64,000 nt of DNA from Anoxybacter fermentans (GTDB lineage Bacteria; Bacillota; Halanaerobiia; DY22613), in NCBI RefSeq assembly GCF_003991135.1, contig NZ_CP016379.1, positions 3,472,001-3,536,000 of the forward strand. Reading direction: 5' to 3'. The notes beneath the pieces were generated by a model. It did not search any database. It saw only the letters and a list, made by a program, of their open reading frames with translations, and was not told the DNA's origin. A program made the translations under genes and the position numbers. Below, in pieces: positions 40,902-49,815 of the stretch. The first letter of the stretch is position 1; every line of letters starts with the position of its first letter.

Positions 40902-41576
40902 GTGTTTAAAACTATAAGGGAAGATATCAAGGCGATTTTTGAAAGAGATCCAGCAGCAAAAAATATTGTGGAAGTCATCTTGTGCTATTCGGGACTTCAT
41001 GCAATTATTTTACATCGTATTGCCCACTGGTTTTATAATAAAGGGTTCACCACTATTGCGCGTATTATTTCCCAATTTAGCCGTTTTCTTACAGGAATTG
41101 AAATTCACCCTGGTGCAAAAATTGGTAAAGGGGTATTCATTGATCACGGTGCTGGTGTGGTTATCGGTGAAACAACAGAGATTGGTGATAATGTAACTAT
41201 CTACCAAGGTGTGACCCTGGGTGGTACTGGAAAAGAGAAAGGTAAGCGCCATCCTACTATTGGAGATAACGTACTGATCAGTGCTGGAGCAAAAATTCTG
41301 GGTTCTATTAAAATTGGTAATAATGTCAAAGTAGGAGCTGGTTCGGTGGTTTTAGACCCGGTACCTGATAATTGTACAGTTGTTGGTGTTCCGGGGCGTG
41401 TTGTAATCCAAAATGGTCATAAAGTTCCACGTACTGATCTAGATCACCATCTCCCTGATCCGGTTGTGGAGATGATAAAAGATTTACAAAATCGGATAAA
41501 CTATTTAGAAGAGCTTATTTTAAAAGAAAAAGATGCAGAATATAAAAAAGTGGATAAATTAGGCAAAGCTAATTGA
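40902..41576 (+). CDS. cysE: serine O-acetyltransferase
   Basis: Acetylates serine in the first step of cysteine synthesis. The 224-residue product has a helical N-terminal region, then the left-handed beta-helix of hexapeptide repeats with [33 protein letters not shown] near residue 65, [24 protein letters not shown] near 106 and VPGRVV near 164. GTG start with GGAGGTG ahead. It is controlled by the T-box. cysS, often next to cysE, is absent here. Confidence 0.94.
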   Translation: MFKTIREDIKAIFERDPAAKNIVEVILCYSGLHAIILHRIAHWFYNKGFTTIARIISQFSRFLTGIEIHPGAKIGKGVFIDHGAGVVIGETTEIGDNVTIYQGVTLGGTGKEKGKRHPTIGDNVLISAGAKILGSIKIGNNVKVGAGSVVLDPVPDNCTVVGVPGRVVIQNGHKVPRTDLDHHLPDPVVEMIKDLQNRINYLEELILKEKDAEYKKVDKLGKAN

Positions 41577-41601
41577 CATCTTTCTATTAGTAGAGTATAA
41601 T
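41573..41601 (+). promoter_or_regulatory. consensus promoter of mrnC
   Basis: TTGACA at 41573-41578, a 17-base spacer and TATAAT at 41596-41601, a perfect match. Its -35 box contains the cysE stop codon. Confidence 0.85.
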
Positions 41602-41657
41602 TTTCAGAAAGATAATAGTTGTTATTACAAAAAGATAATCTGGATGGAGTGCTTTTA

Positions 41658-42125
41658 ATGATTCATGAATTATTGTTAACCTTTTTAAAAACAGCAGAAA
41701 AATCAACTAATGAAGAAGGACAAATTCAAACTGTACAAATTAAATCAATACCCCCGGGAATTATGGCCTATATGGGAGACGGGATCTTTGAGCTGGTCGT
41801 CCGAAATTTTTTTATTCAACAGGGTATTTGGGATTCCAAAAAGCTTCATTTGAAAGTAACCGAGTTTGTAAATGCCAAAGCTCAGGCCCGTCTCCTTAGA
41901 GAGATAAAAGATAAGTTAACAGATGAAGAAAAAACTATTTTGCGTCGCGGTCGTAATTCCAATGCTGGTAATGTTCCGCGTAATACCAATGTTTCAGATT
42001 ATCGTTATAGTACAGCCTTTGAGGCAGTATTGGGATATTTGATGCTTAAAGGTGATTATGATCGTCTTCAGGTATTGATAACGTTGATTGAAGAATATTT
42101 ACATCACCAAATCTCAGGAAATTAA
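41658..42125 (+). CDS. mrnC: Mini-ribonuclease 3
   Basis: Matures 23S rRNA by cutting its processing stem (seen here flanking the 23S gene). The 155-residue product is a lone RNase III catalytic domain without dsRBD: PPGIMAYMGDGIFELVVRNFF near residue 20 with the first acidic residues, and FEAVLGYLMLKGDYDRL near 115 with the second set; GRNSNAGNVPRNTNVSDYRYSTAFEA is a family motif. ATG 41658 is chosen over an upstream in-frame TTG at 41619 because GGAGTG lies at a suitable distance. Confidence 0.92.
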   Translation: MIHELLLTFLKTAEKSTNEEGQIQTVQIKSIPPGIMAYMGDGIFELVVRNFFIQQGIWDSKKLHLKVTEFVNAKAQARLLREIKDKLTDEEKTILRRGRNSNAGNVPRNTNVSDYRYSTAFEAVLGYLMLKGDYDRLQVLITLIEEYLHHQISGN

Positions 42126-42143
42126 CCCCTGAGGTTTATTTTT

Positions 42144-42280
42144 AGTAAAAAGCTATTTTCGAAGCATCTAAAGTTCGATTACAGTGACATGATTAGCTTA
42201 TCACTTCCTGTGATGCTTTCAATCTAGCTAAGATTTCAATGGTAATGGTATTCAAAATTAGCTTTTTGCAGTTTAATCAT
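42144..42280 (+). repeat. palindromic repeat copy 10 (truncated)
   Basis: Starts AGTAAAAAGCTATTTTCG and ends AAATTAGCTTTTTGCAGTTT. The centre retains only GCTTATCACTTCCTGTGATG; the first hairpin is deleted. It separates mrnC from thyX. Confidence 0.75.
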
Positions 42281-42312
42281 CTTTATAATAAAACGAGGGT
42301 AGGAGGTTATAA

Positions 42313-43089
42313 ATGAACTCAACAACACTTAAAGTAAAATTGTTGGCTTATACTAAAGAGGCAGAAAAATTAGTCACTGCTGCAGCAAGACTCTGTTATT
42401 CATCTTTGGGTGTTGATCAGGTATTGGAGAGTATTGATGAACCTATGCAGGAGAGATTTATTCAGATGCTGTTAGATTTAGGCCATGAATCACCTATTGA
42501 ACATGTTACTTTTACGTTTGGAATTGAAGGGGTTAGCCGGAGTCTTTTAGCTCAACTGACCCGGCATCGGATTGCTAGTTTCAGTGTTAAATCCCAACGT
42601 TATGTTAAGGAAGGCCAATTTAAATATATAATCCCTCCGGAGATTGATGATTTGCCTGAAGCAAAAGAAATTTTTCTTAAGGCAATGGAAGAGGATCAAA
42701 AACGATATAATCAACTGGTTGATCTTCTTTTTAGGAAAAACTATTCCCGTTTTTTAAAAGAAGGGCATAAAGAGGATAAGGCAAAACAGTTAGCTGAGAA
42801 AAAAGCCATTGAAGATGCCCGTTTTGTTCTTCCCAATGCCTGTGAGACTAAGTTGATCATGACTATGAATGCGCGCAGTCTCTTTAACTTTTTTAATCTT
42901 CGCTGCTGTAACCGGGCTCAGTGGGAGATTCGTAATCTGGCAAAAGAGATGCTTAAGTTGGTAAGAGAAACAGCCCCTAACCTCTTTAAAATGGCCGGGC
43001 CAGGTTGTTTGCGTGGACCGTGCCCGGAAGGAAAGATGTCCTGTGGAAAGCAAGATCAGGTGAGAAAAGAATTACTGTCACTGGAGTGA
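42313..43089 (+). CDS. thyX: flavin-dependent thymidylate synthase
   Basis: Converts dUMP to dTMP using FAD and NADPH. The 258-residue protein has the ThyX motif RHRIASFSVKSQR near residue 80, ARFVLPNACET near 177 and SLFNFFNLRCCNRAQWEIR near 196. The C-terminus has extra cysteines in CLRGPCPEGKMSCGK. It is a full-length ThyX. The rlmB gene begins 6 bases after the stop codon, so they are co-transcribed. Confidence 0.96.
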   Translation: MNSTTLKVKLLAYTKEAEKLVTAAARLCYSSLGVDQVLESIDEPMQERFIQMLLDLGHESPIEHVTFTFGIEGVSRSLLAQLTRHRIASFSVKSQRYVKEGQFKYIIPPEIDDLPEAKEIFLKAMEEDQKRYNQLVDLLFRKNYSRFLKEGHKEDKAKQLAEKKAIEDARFVLPNACETKLIMTMNARSLFNFFNLRCCNRAQWEIRNLAKEMLKLVRETAPNLFKMAGPGCLRGPCPEGKMSCGKQDQVRKELLSLE

Positions 43090-43095
43090 GGAGAA

Positions 43096-43830
43096 ATGAG
43101 AAAAATCGAAGGACGTAATCCGGTTTTAGAAGCTATGAACGCGGGTCGGGAGATTAAAAAATTAATTATTCAAAAAGGTGCTAGAGGTAGGAGTATACAG
43201 GAATTAATTGAGAGGGCTGATAAATTGAATATTCCGGTAGAAATGGCCGCTAAATCAGAATTGGACAGAATTGCAACTTCTAGCAATCATCAGGGTGTAG
43301 TTGCTTATGCTGATGAATTTCGTTATGTTCATATTGATGAAATTTTACAATTTGCTGAGGATAAGGGAGAAAGCCCTCTGATAGTTATCTTAGATAGAAT
43401 TCAGGATCCCCACAATTTAGGTTCAATTATCAGAACCGCCAATGCTGCTGGTGTACATGGAGTTATAATTCCTAAACATCGTGCTTCCGGGATTACTCCT
43501 GTAGTTACCAAAACTTCTGCGGGTGCGGTAGAATATACTAAAGTGGCCCGGGTAACAAATATTGCCCGTGCTATTGATGAATTAAAAGAAGCTGGTCTCT
43601 GGATTGTTGGAAGCGGATTGGAGGGGGATCGAAGTATTTACCAGGCAGATTTAAAAGGCCCTTTAGGAATTGTAATTGGCAGTGAGGGTGAAGGGATGCG
43701 CCGATTGGTTAAAGAAAAATGTGATTTTATAGTTCAGATTCCTATGTTTGGCCAAATTGAATCACTCAATGCCTCTGTTGCTGCTGGAATTATGATTTAC
43801 GAAGCAGTTCGTCAGCGACGATTTTCTTAA
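43096..43830 (+). CDS. rlmB: 23S rRNA (guanosine-2'-O-)-methyltransferase RlmB
   Basis: SPOUT-class methyltransferase of 244 residues. An N-terminal substrate-binding domain (RNPVLEAMNAGREIKKL near residue 6) precedes the knot domain with ILDRIQDPHNLGSIIRTANAAGVHGVI near 95, IVIGSEGEGMRRLVKE near 190 and IPMFGQIESLNASVAAGIMIYE near 215. Length and motifs are normal. A full repeat copy follows. Confidence 0.94.
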   Translation: MRKIEGRNPVLEAMNAGREIKKLIIQKGARGRSIQELIERADKLNIPVEMAAKSELDRIATSSNHQGVVAYADEFRYVHIDEILQFAEDKGESPLIVILDRIQDPHNLGSIIRTANAAGVHGVIIPKHRASGITPVVTKTSAGAVEYTKVARVTNIARAIDELKEAGLWIVGSGLEGDRSIYQADLKGPLGIVIGSEGEGMRRLVKEKCDFIVQIPMFGQIESLNASVAAGIMIYEAVRQRRFS

Positions 43831-43841
43831 ACAAGATTATG

Positions 43842-44062
43842 GTTAAACTGTAAAAAGCTAATTTTTCGCTCCTTGAGAAATTTTTCGAACCATCTAAAGT
43901 TCGATTTCAGTCGAAATAAAGCTACCTGATCAAAGGGCCCTCCTGGCCCTTGATTAGCTTATCAATCCTCATATGAGGCCTTATTTCGACTTCAATCTCG
44001 CTAAAATGGTTTAGCGAAAAATTTCTATGTTGCTTAAAATTAGTTTTTTGCAGTTTAATCAG
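43842..44062 (+). repeat. palindromic repeat copy 11 (full)
   Basis: GTTAAACTGTAAAAAGCTAA at the left and TTAGTTTTTTGCAGTTTAAT at the right; hairpins TGATCAAAGGGCC...GGCCCTTGATTAG and CCTCATATGAGG in the centre. Confidence 0.92.
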
Positions 44063-44100
44063 ATTATAAGTAAAAACTATCTCTGAAAATAGGTTTAACC

Positions 44101-44129
44101 TTGACTTATCTTATAGGAGTCATTATAAT
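44101..44129 (+). promoter_or_regulatory. promoter of sigH
   Basis: TTGACT at 44101-44106, a 17-base spacer and TATAAT at 44124-44129, about 90 bases before the sigH start. Confidence 0.78.
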
Positions 44130-44217
44130 AGATATAGATTAGTATATGAGTTAAATGGCAATTATGGGATGCTGGTAAAGGCTTTTTATTAAACCTGAAG
44201 GGCGGAGGGGATTAAGT

Positions 44218-44862
44218 TTGAGCGGAAATCTCAAGAAAAAAGAATATGAAGATTACAGCAACATGACGGATGATGAGCTGGTGGAATGTGCCCATAATGG
44301 TAACCAGGCTGCTTTAGAGTATTTGATCAAGAAGTATAAAAATTTTGTACGAGCTAAATCCAGGTCGTATTTTTTAGTGGGTGCTGACCGTGAAGATATC
44401 ATCCAGGAAGGAATGATTGGTCTTTACAAGGCTATTCGCGATTATAAAACGGACAGGCTAGCCTCATTCCGCGCATTTGCTGAGTTATGTATTACCCGTC
44501 AGATTATAACTGCAATAAAAACTGCTACGCGCCAGAAACATCAACCACTCAATTCATATGTTTCTTTAAACAAACCTATTTATGATGAAGAATCTGACAG
44601 AACCCTTTTAGATGTATTACGGGGAGGTAAACTTACAAATCCAGAAGAACTATTTATTAGCAAAGAAGCTTATAATTTAATTGAAAACAAAATTACCGAG
44701 ATGTTAAGTGATCTGGAATTGAATGTTTTACAGGAATATCTCGATGGTAAATCCTACCAGGAAATTGCTGATAATCTGAACCGTCATGTAAAGTCTGTAG
44801 ATAACGCTCTGCAGCGTGTCAAACGGAAACTGGAAGTTTTTCTTCAGAAACATAATTTTTAA
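44218..44862 (+). CDS. sigH: RNA polymerase sigma factor SigH (sigma-30 type)
   Basis: Alternative sigma factor of the transition phase and sporulation onset. The 214-residue product has region 2 with DREDIIQEGMIGLYKAIRDY near residue 60 and AFAELCITRQIITAIKTATRQKH near 82, and region 4 HTH LNVLQEYLDGKSYQEIADNLNRHVKSVDNALQRVK near 170. Start is TTG 44218 with GGCGGAGGGG before it. Its location after rlmB is the conserved one. Confidence 0.94.
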   Translation: MSGNLKKKEYEDYSNMTDDELVECAHNGNQAALEYLIKKYKNFVRAKSRSYFLVGADREDIIQEGMIGLYKAIRDYKTDRLASFRAFAELCITRQIITAIKTATRQKHQPLNSYVSLNKPIYDEESDRTLLDVLRGGKLTNPEELFISKEAYNLIENKITEMLSDLELNVLQEYLDGKSYQEIADNLNRHVKSVDNALQRVKRKLEVFLQKHNF

Positions 44863-44962
44863 TTTTAGGGATTATCTCTGTTAGTGCAAGCACTCCTTAG
44901 CGGGGGGGAGTAACTACCAGAGTTTTTTAAATACCCCGCATCTTTTAAAAAAAAATAATAGA

Positions 44963-44986
44963 GCGCCTCGTTGAGGCGCCGTTTTA
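44963..44986 (+). terminator. terminator after sigH
   Basis: GCGCCTC and GAGGCGC form a hairpin with a 3-base loop, followed by CGTTTTA. An A-run precedes it. Confidence 0.75.
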
Positions 44987-45065
44987 CATAGATAAAGTTA
45001 AGTTTTTTTAGCTAAATTTATTTAAAAAATCAAAATATGCGCAATGTTAAGGAGGATGACTTAGA

Positions 45066-46259
45066 ATGGCAAAAGAAAAATTTCAAAGGACTAAACCGCA
45101 CGTTAATGTCGGTACCATTGGTCACGTTGACCACGGAAAGACTACTTTAACTGCTGCTATTACTATGGTATTAGCTAACAAAGGTCTGGCTCAACCAAGA
45201 GCTTTCGATTCTATTGACAACGCACCTGAAGAAAGAGAAAGAGGTATTACTATCGCTACCGCTCACGTTGAGTATGAGACTGAAAAGCGTCACTATGCAC
45301 ACGTTGACTGTCCGGGCCATGCTGACTACGTTAAGAACATGATTACCGGTGCTGCTCAGATGGACGGTGCTATTTTGGTAGTTTCTGCAGCAGATGGTCC
45401 AATGCCACAGACCCGTGAGCACATTCTGTTGGCCCGTCAGGTAGGTGTGCCATACATTGTAGTATTCTTGAACAAAGCTGATATGGTAGATGATCCAGAG
45501 TTGTTAGAGCTGGTAGAGATGGAAGTAAGAGATCTGTTGAACCAATATGACTTCCCAGGAGATGAAGTACCAGTAATTGTTGGTTCAGCTTTGAAGGCAT
45601 TAGAAGACCCAGCAGCAGATAATGAGTGGACTCAAAAGATTATGGAACTGATGAATGCAATTGATGAGTATATTCCAGAGCCGGAGAGAGATACTGATAA
45701 GCCATTCTTAATGCCAGTAGAGGATGTATTTTCTATCACTGGTCGTGGTACAGTAGCAACTGGTCGTATTGAGCGCGGTACATTGCATCCTGGTGATGAA
45801 GTAGAGATTGTTGGTTTTGTTGAGACTCGTAAGACAGTATGTACCGGTGTTGAGATGTTCCGTAAGATGTTAGATGAGGCAGTAGCAGGAGACAATATTG
45901 GTGCATTGCTTAGAGGTATTGCTCGTGACGAAGTAGAGAGGGGTCAGGTATTGGCCAAGCCAGGTAGTATTACTCCGCATACTAAGTTTAAGGCAGAGGT
46001 TTATGTATTGAGCAAGGAAGAGGGAGGTCGTCATACTCCATTCTTCAGTGGATATAGACCTCAGTTCTACTTTAGAACAACTGACGTAACTGGTGAGATT
46101 ACTCTGCCAGAAGGTGTAGAGATGGTAATGCCTGGTGATAACATTGAAATGATAGGTACTCTAATTACTCCAGTTGCTATGGAAGAAGGTTTGCGTTTTG
46201 CTATCCGTGAGGGTGGCCGTACTGTAGGTGCAGGTGTTGTTACCGAGATTATTGAATAA
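45066..46259 (+). CDS. tuf: elongation factor Tu, copy 1
   Basis: Delivers aminoacyl-tRNA to the ribosome. 397 residues with GTP-binding [13 protein letters not shown] near residue 18, [12 protein letters not shown] near 80, NKADMV near 135 and the usual second and third barrels. The protein is identical to the copy at 61905-63098. By eye only two nucleotide differences, both silent, occur in the gene. The copies diverge just upstream of AAGGAGGATGACTTAG and right after the stop. This copy stands alone with its own terminator. Confidence 0.98.
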   Translation: MAKEKFQRTKPHVNVGTIGHVDHGKTTLTAAITMVLANKGLAQPRAFDSIDNAPEERERGITIATAHVEYETEKRHYAHVDCPGHADYVKNMITGAAQMDGAILVVSAADGPMPQTREHILLARQVGVPYIVVFLNKADMVDDPELLELVEMEVRDLLNQYDFPGDEVPVIVGSALKALEDPAADNEWTQKIMELMNAIDEYIPEPERDTDKPFLMPVEDVFSITGRGTVATGRIERGTLHPGDEVEIVGFVETRKTVCTGVEMFRKMLDEAVAGDNIGALLRGIARDEVERGQVLAKPGSITPHTKFKAEVYVLSKEEGGRHTPFFSGYRPQFYFRTTDVTGEITLPEGVEMVMPGDNIEMIGTLITPVAMEEGLRFAIREGGRTVGAGVVTEIIE

Positions 46260-46265
46260 TAATCT

Positions 46266-46302
46266 AAAAAACTCCTGAAGATGTTTCTTCAGGAGTTTTT
46301 TC
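46266..46302 (+). terminator. terminator of tuf copy 1
   Basis: AAAAACTCCTGAAG and CTTCAGGAGTTTTTT form a long stem with flanking A and T runs. Confidence 0.95.
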
Positions 46303-46311
46303 AACCAAAAT

Positions 46312-46531
46312 AGTTAAACTGCAAAAAGCTAATTTTTCGCTTCTTGAGAAATTTTTCGAATCATCTAAAGCTCGATTTTTGCCGAAATAAGGCTTCCTAG
46401 TCAAAGGGCCATTTTGGCCTTTGATTAGCTCATTACCTCCTATGATGAGGCCTTATTTCGTTGGAAATCTCCTAAGATGATTTGGCGAAAAATTTCTATG
46501 TCGCTCAAAATTAGTTTTTTGCAGTATAATC
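46312..46531 (+). repeat. palindromic repeat copy 12 (full)
   Basis: GTTAAACTGCAAAAAGCTAA at the left and TTAGTTTTTTGCAGTATAAT at the right; hairpins CTAGTCAAAGGGCC...GGCCTTTGATTAG and CTCATTACCTCCTATGATGAG. The second hairpin has mismatches. It lies directly behind the tuf terminator. Confidence 0.9.
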
Positions 46532-46620
46532 TCAAAATTTATTAAAATAAGGGAGTATAAAATTTCTCAGATTTAGGTATTATATAGTTAAAAGTTTGCT
46601 TTAAATAGGCGGGATGGGTA

Positions 46621-47220
46621 ATGAATGAACATTATTTTTCACAAAATCCTGAAGTTGAGCATGATTTTCATGAGATTGTAGTTGAGCTTCGAGGCAGGAA
46701 ATATATATTTTTGACAGATGCAGGAGTTTTTTCGCGTAAGCGAATTGATCGGGGAACTGAGCTTTTAATTAAGGCTATGCAGATTAAGCTTTCAGATAAA
46801 GTTCTGGATATGGGATGCGGTTATGGTCCCATCGGAATTGTTGCTGCTGATCTGGCATTAGAAGGTCAGGTTGTAATGGTTGATATTAATCAGCGGGCAG
46901 TAGAATTAGCTAAGGAAAACCTTGAGAGGAATTGTATCACGAATGCCAGAGTGATTTTAAGTGATGGGTTTAGTAACGTAGAAGATAAAGATTTTGATGT
47001 TATTTTGATGAATCCACCTTTCCGCGCAGGTAAAAAAGTAGTTTATCCATTAATTGAGAAATCCAGAGAGCATTTGAAACCCGGTGGTTTGTTGTACACT
47101 GTCTGTCGGACACGGCAAGGTGCAAAGAGTCTGGCAAAAAAGATAGAAAAAGTTTTTGGCGAAGTAGATGAGGTAGATAAGGGAAGTGGATATAGAGTTT
47201 ATTGCGGTATTAAAAGATAA
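46621..47220 (+). CDS. class I SAM-dependent methyltransferase (RsmC/YbxB-like)
   Basis: A 199-residue methyltransferase domain. Visible are the SAM loop VLDMGCGYGPIGIVAADL near residue 62, VDINQRAVELAKENLERN near 88 and the NPPFRAGKK motif near 137, typical of RNA- or protein-amino-group N-methylases like RsmC (16S G1207). The short form with an N-terminal HYFSQNPEVEHD start is common in Firmicutes upstream of rpmG or rpoB. Target not certain. Confidence 0.85.
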   Translation: MNEHYFSQNPEVEHDFHEIVVELRGRKYIFLTDAGVFSRKRIDRGTELLIKAMQIKLSDKVLDMGCGYGPIGIVAADLALEGQVVMVDINQRAVELAKENLERNCITNARVILSDGFSNVEDKDFDVILMNPPFRAGKKVVYPLIEKSREHLKPGGLLYTVCRTRQGAKSLAKKIEKVFGEVDEVDKGSGYRVYCGIKR

Positions 47221-47239
47221 TTATATCAGTAAAATTTTA

Positions 47240-47268
47240 TTGACATTCCGGTCAAAATGTGATAAATT
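47240..47268 (+). promoter_or_regulatory. promoter of rpmG-secE-nusG
   Basis: TTGACA at 47240-47245, a 17-base spacer and TAAATT at 47263-47268, about 55 bases before rpmG. Confidence 0.72.
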
Positions 47269-47322
47269 AAATAAGGTATCCCAGATAACAAGTTAGTTAG
47301 CGCTGAGTCGGGAGGTGGCATC

Positions 47323-47472
47323 ATGAGAGAGATTATCACACTTGCCTGTACAGAGTGTAAACGGAGAAATTATTCTACTACTAAGAATAAGAGAAATACT
47401 AAAGAAAGATTGGAATTGAAAAAGTATTGCAAGTTTTGTAGAACCCACACTCTGCATAGAGAAACTAAATAA
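47323..47472 (+). CDS. rpmG: ribosomal protein L33
   Basis: 49 codons from ATG 47323 with GGGAGGTGG ahead. It is the zinc-binding type with two CxxC pairs (ACTEC near residue 8-11 and CKFC near 36-39). Typical L33 residues are [17 protein letters not shown] at the start and THTLHRETK at the end. It lies just before secE, its conserved site. No tRNA-Trp gene lies between them here. Confidence 0.95.
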   Translation: MREIITLACTECKRRNYSTTKNKRNTKERLELKKYCKFCRTHTLHRETK

Positions 47473-47527
47473 TTTTTTTTAAAATTATAATTTGTTGATC
47501 AATAAAAAAATCAAGGGAAGTGAAAAA

Positions 47528-47731
47528 ATGGCTTCTAAGGGTTTATTAGCTCGGATAAAAAAATATTTTCGTGAAGTAAGAGCTGAGTTGCGTAAAGTTA
47601 ATTGGCCTAATTTTAAAGAGTTGGCTTCCTACACCACTGTTGTATTGGTAACAGTTTTTATTGTTGCGGTATTTATTGGGGTAGTTGATCTTATTTTTTC
47701 CAATCTCATTGCTCCTCTTATTATTCGCTAA
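47528..47731 (+). CDS. secE: preprotein translocase subunit SecE
   Basis: Small essential translocon subunit of 67 residues with a basic amphipathic helix (YFREVRAELRKVNWPNFKEL) and one C-terminal transmembrane segment (TTVVLVTVFIVAVFIGVVDLIF). I use ATG 47528, with GGGAAGTG before it, instead of the in-frame TTG at 47492, which would add a poor N-terminus. nusG follows after 47 bases. Confidence 0.93.
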   Translation: MASKGLLARIKKYFREVRAELRKVNWPNFKELASYTTVVLVTVFIVAVFIGVVDLIFSNLIAPLIIR

Positions 47732-47778
47732 ATAAAAGGGAGGTGAGGGTCCTACAAAAACTGTAGGGTCCCTTTGTT

Positions 47779-48309
47779 ATGACAAAAGAAAAGGAATGGT
47801 ATGTTATTCATACCTACTCCGGGCATGAGAATAAGGTGAAAGCTAATCTGGAAAAACGTATCGCAGCAACTGGAATGCAGGATAAGATTTTTCGTGTTCT
47901 TGTACCTACTGAAGAAAGAGTTGAGACAAAACAGGGTAAAAAAAAGGTCGTAAATAAGAAGATATTTCCCGGGTATGTTTTAGTAGAGATGATTATGACT
48001 GAAGAGACATGGTACATTGTACGAAATACCCCTGGCGTAACAGGATTTATTAGTAGCGGTACCAAACCTTTACCATTACCAGAGGATGAAGTTAAAGAAA
48101 TCTTAAAGAGCATGGGTATTAAAGAAGCTCGTCCTGAGATTAATTTTGAAAAGGGACAATCTGTCAAAATTACAGATGGTCCTTTTGAAGAATTTATTGG
48201 AGTTGTTCAGGAAATTTATCCTGAACGCGGTAAAGTTAAGGTATTGGTTTCGATGTTTGGCCGTGAAACACCTTTAGAACTGGACTTCAATCAGGTTGAA
48301 GAAGTTTAG
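47779..48309 (+). CDS. nusG: transcription termination/antitermination factor NusG
   Basis: A 176-residue protein with the NGN domain ([21 protein letters not shown] near residue 7, FPGYVLVEM near 62, NTPGVTGFI near 84) and the C-terminal KOW domain ([29 protein letters not shown] near 133). It ends where a putative L1-binding hairpin begins, so the nusG stop codon overlaps the ribosomal operon leader. Confidence 0.97.
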   Translation: MTKEKEWYVIHTYSGHENKVKANLEKRIAATGMQDKIFRVLVPTEERVETKQGKKKVVNKKIFPGYVLVEMIMTEETWYIVRNTPGVTGFISSGTKPLPLPEDEVKEILKSMGIKEARPEINFEKGQSVKITDGPFEEFIGVVQEIYPERGKVKVLVSMFGRETPLELDFNQVEEV

Positions 48310-48338
48310 TGGGAGGATGTTTAAATCCGTTTAACCAC
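48309..48338 (+). promoter_or_regulatory. putative L1-binding hairpin before rplK
   Basis: GTGG (48309-48312) pairs with CCAC (48335-48338) and GGAT (48315-48318) with ATCC (48325-48328), separated by an asymmetric internal loop. The GTGGGAGG strand copies GGTGGGAGGC in the 23S L1 stalk at 15926-15935. L1 represses its own operon by such mimicry in other bacteria. Confidence 0.7.
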
Positions 48339-48359
48339 ATTAAAGGAGGTGTAATGAGA

Positions 48360-48785
48360 ATGGCTAAAAAGGTTGTTGGAGTAATAAAATTACAGATTCC
48401 TGCTGGTAAAGCAAATCCGGCTCCTCCAGTTGGTCCTGCTCTGGGTCAACATGGTGTAAACATTATGGAGTTTTGTAAAGCTTTTAATGCTAAAACAGCT
48501 CAACAGGCCGGAATGATTATTCCAGTGGAAATTACAGTTTATGCTGACCGGTCTTTCTCTTTTATTACTAAGACTCCGCCTGCTGCTGTTCTGTTAAAGA
48601 AAGCTGCCGGAATTGAAAAAGGTTCCGGTAGACCCAATTCAGAGAAGGTAGGAACTGTAACCAAAGAGCAAATTAAAGAGATTGCTGAAATAAAGATGCC
48701 GGATTTGAATGCTGCCAGTTTAGAAGCAGCTATGAGTATGATTGCGGGTACAGCCCGGAGTATGGGAATTGTTGTTACTGACTAA
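48360..48785 (+). CDS. rplK: ribosomal protein L11
   Basis: Stalk-base protein of the 50S subunit, 141 residues, with [31 protein letters not shown] at the N-terminus and the C-terminal RNA-binding domain ending [12 protein letters not shown] 48360 is favoured since AAAGGAGGTG at 48342-48351 stands 8 bases before it; ATG 48354 is too close to that site. It is followed by rplA with a second L1-like hairpin between. Confidence 0.96.
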   Translation: MAKKVVGVIKLQIPAGKANPAPPVGPALGQHGVNIMEFCKAFNAKTAQQAGMIIPVEITVYADRSFSFITKTPPAAVLLKKAAGIEKGSGRPNSEKVGTVTKEQIKEIAEIKMPDLNAASLEAAMSMIAGTARSMGIVVTD

Positions 48786-48800
48786 ACTTTTTAAAATTTT

Positions 48801-48831
48801 GTGGGAGGATTTTGAAATCCGGTAATACCAC
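48801..48831 (+). promoter_or_regulatory. putative L1-binding hairpin before rplA
   Basis: Same structure as at 48309: GTGG/CCAC (48801-48804 with 48828-48831) and GGAT/ATCC (48807-48810 with 48817-48820), with a 6-base apical loop. Confidence 0.7.
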
Positions 48832-48848
48832 TAGGGAGGTTTGGAAAA

Positions 48849-49559
48849 ATGGCAAGAAAAAGGGGAAAACGTTACCTCGAAGCAGCTAAGAAAGTTGATA
48901 GACAGAAATTATATGAACCCAAGGAAGCCTTAAATTTAGTAAAAGAATTAGCAACTGCTAAATTTGATGAATCCGTTGAAGTTGCAGTAAAACTTGGTGT
49001 TGATCCTAAGCATGCAGATCAACAGGTTCGCGGTGCTGTTGTCCTACCTTACGGTACCGGTAAAGATGTTAGAGTTATTGTTTTTGCTCAGGGTGAAAAA
49101 GCTAAAGAGGCTAAGGAAGCTGGTGCTGACTTTGTAGGTGCTGAGGATTTAGCTGAAAAGATTGAAAAGGAAAACTGGTTGGACTTTGATGTAGCTATTG
49201 CTACTCCTGACATGATGAGGGTAGTAGGTCGTCTTGGACGTATTCTTGGTCCAAGAGGTTTGATGCCAAACCCAAAAGTTGGTACTGTAACTATGGATAT
49301 TGGTAAGGCAGTTCAGGAAGCAAAAGCCGGTAAGATAGAATACCGTGTTGATAGAACTTCCATTGTTCATGTTCCTATAGGAAAAGCTTCATTCCCTGTA
49401 GAACATCTGGTTGAAAACTTTAAGACAGTATTAAATGCGTTAATTAAAGCCAAACCTGCTGCAGCTAAAGGTAGATATTTGAGAAGTATTGCAGTATCTT
49501 CAACAATGGGGCCAGGTATCAAAATTGATCCTAATGTTGTTATGAACATGAATGAATAA
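48849..49559 (+). CDS. rplA: ribosomal protein L1
   Basis: L1-stalk protein and likely translational repressor of rplK-rplA. 236 residues with [24 protein letters not shown] near 18, [17 protein letters not shown] near 60, [10 protein letters not shown] near 140 and [11 protein letters not shown] near 160. Full length. It lies 62 bases after rplK, with the L1-like hairpin in the gap. Next comes a new promoter and the L10 leader. Confidence 0.97.
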   Translation: MARKRGKRYLEAAKKVDRQKLYEPKEALNLVKELATAKFDESVEVAVKLGVDPKHADQQVRGAVVLPYGTGKDVRVIVFAQGEKAKEAKEAGADFVGAEDLAEKIEKENWLDFDVAIATPDMMRVVGRLGRILGPRGLMPNPKVGTVTMDIGKAVQEAKAGKIEYRVDRTSIVHVPIGKASFPVEHLVENFKTVLNALIKAKPAAAKGRYLRSIAVSSTMGPGIKIDPNVVMNMNE

Positions 49560-49578
49560 TTTTGATAATAAAAAAGTC

Positions 49579-49752
49579 TTGACGACTTAATTGAAATATG
49601 TTATATTATTTTTTGTGAGAAAAACAGAATAATTTTTGTGCCGTAGACAGTAGGTGCCATTAAGGCTTAATATCCTACCGAGGCTGGATATAGAGATATT
49701 CCACACTCAGTGTTTTAAAGGCCTTCGTATGTCTACGAAGGCCTTTATTTAT
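49579..49752 (+). promoter_or_regulatory. promoter and L10-type leader with attenuator
   Basis: TTGACG (49579-49584), 17 bases, TATATT (49602-49607). The leader folds around GTGCCGTAGACAGTAGGTGC near 49638 and ends in the terminator AAAGGCCTTCGTA/TACGAAGGCCTTT at about 49717-49747. This is the known layout for control of rplJ-rplL by the L10-L12 complex in Firmicutes. Confidence 0.85.
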
Positions 49753-49815
49753 GTTGAGGTTTCTCTAGTCCGGCGGAATGGTAGAGATTTTCAGGCTAGC
49801 AGAGGAGGTGGAAGA

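Noticed and set aside
49654-49815. Long N-terminal extension of rplJ
   Set aside because: The segment is the L10 leader and attenuator; ATG 49816 has the AGGAGGTGG site and the normal L10 start.
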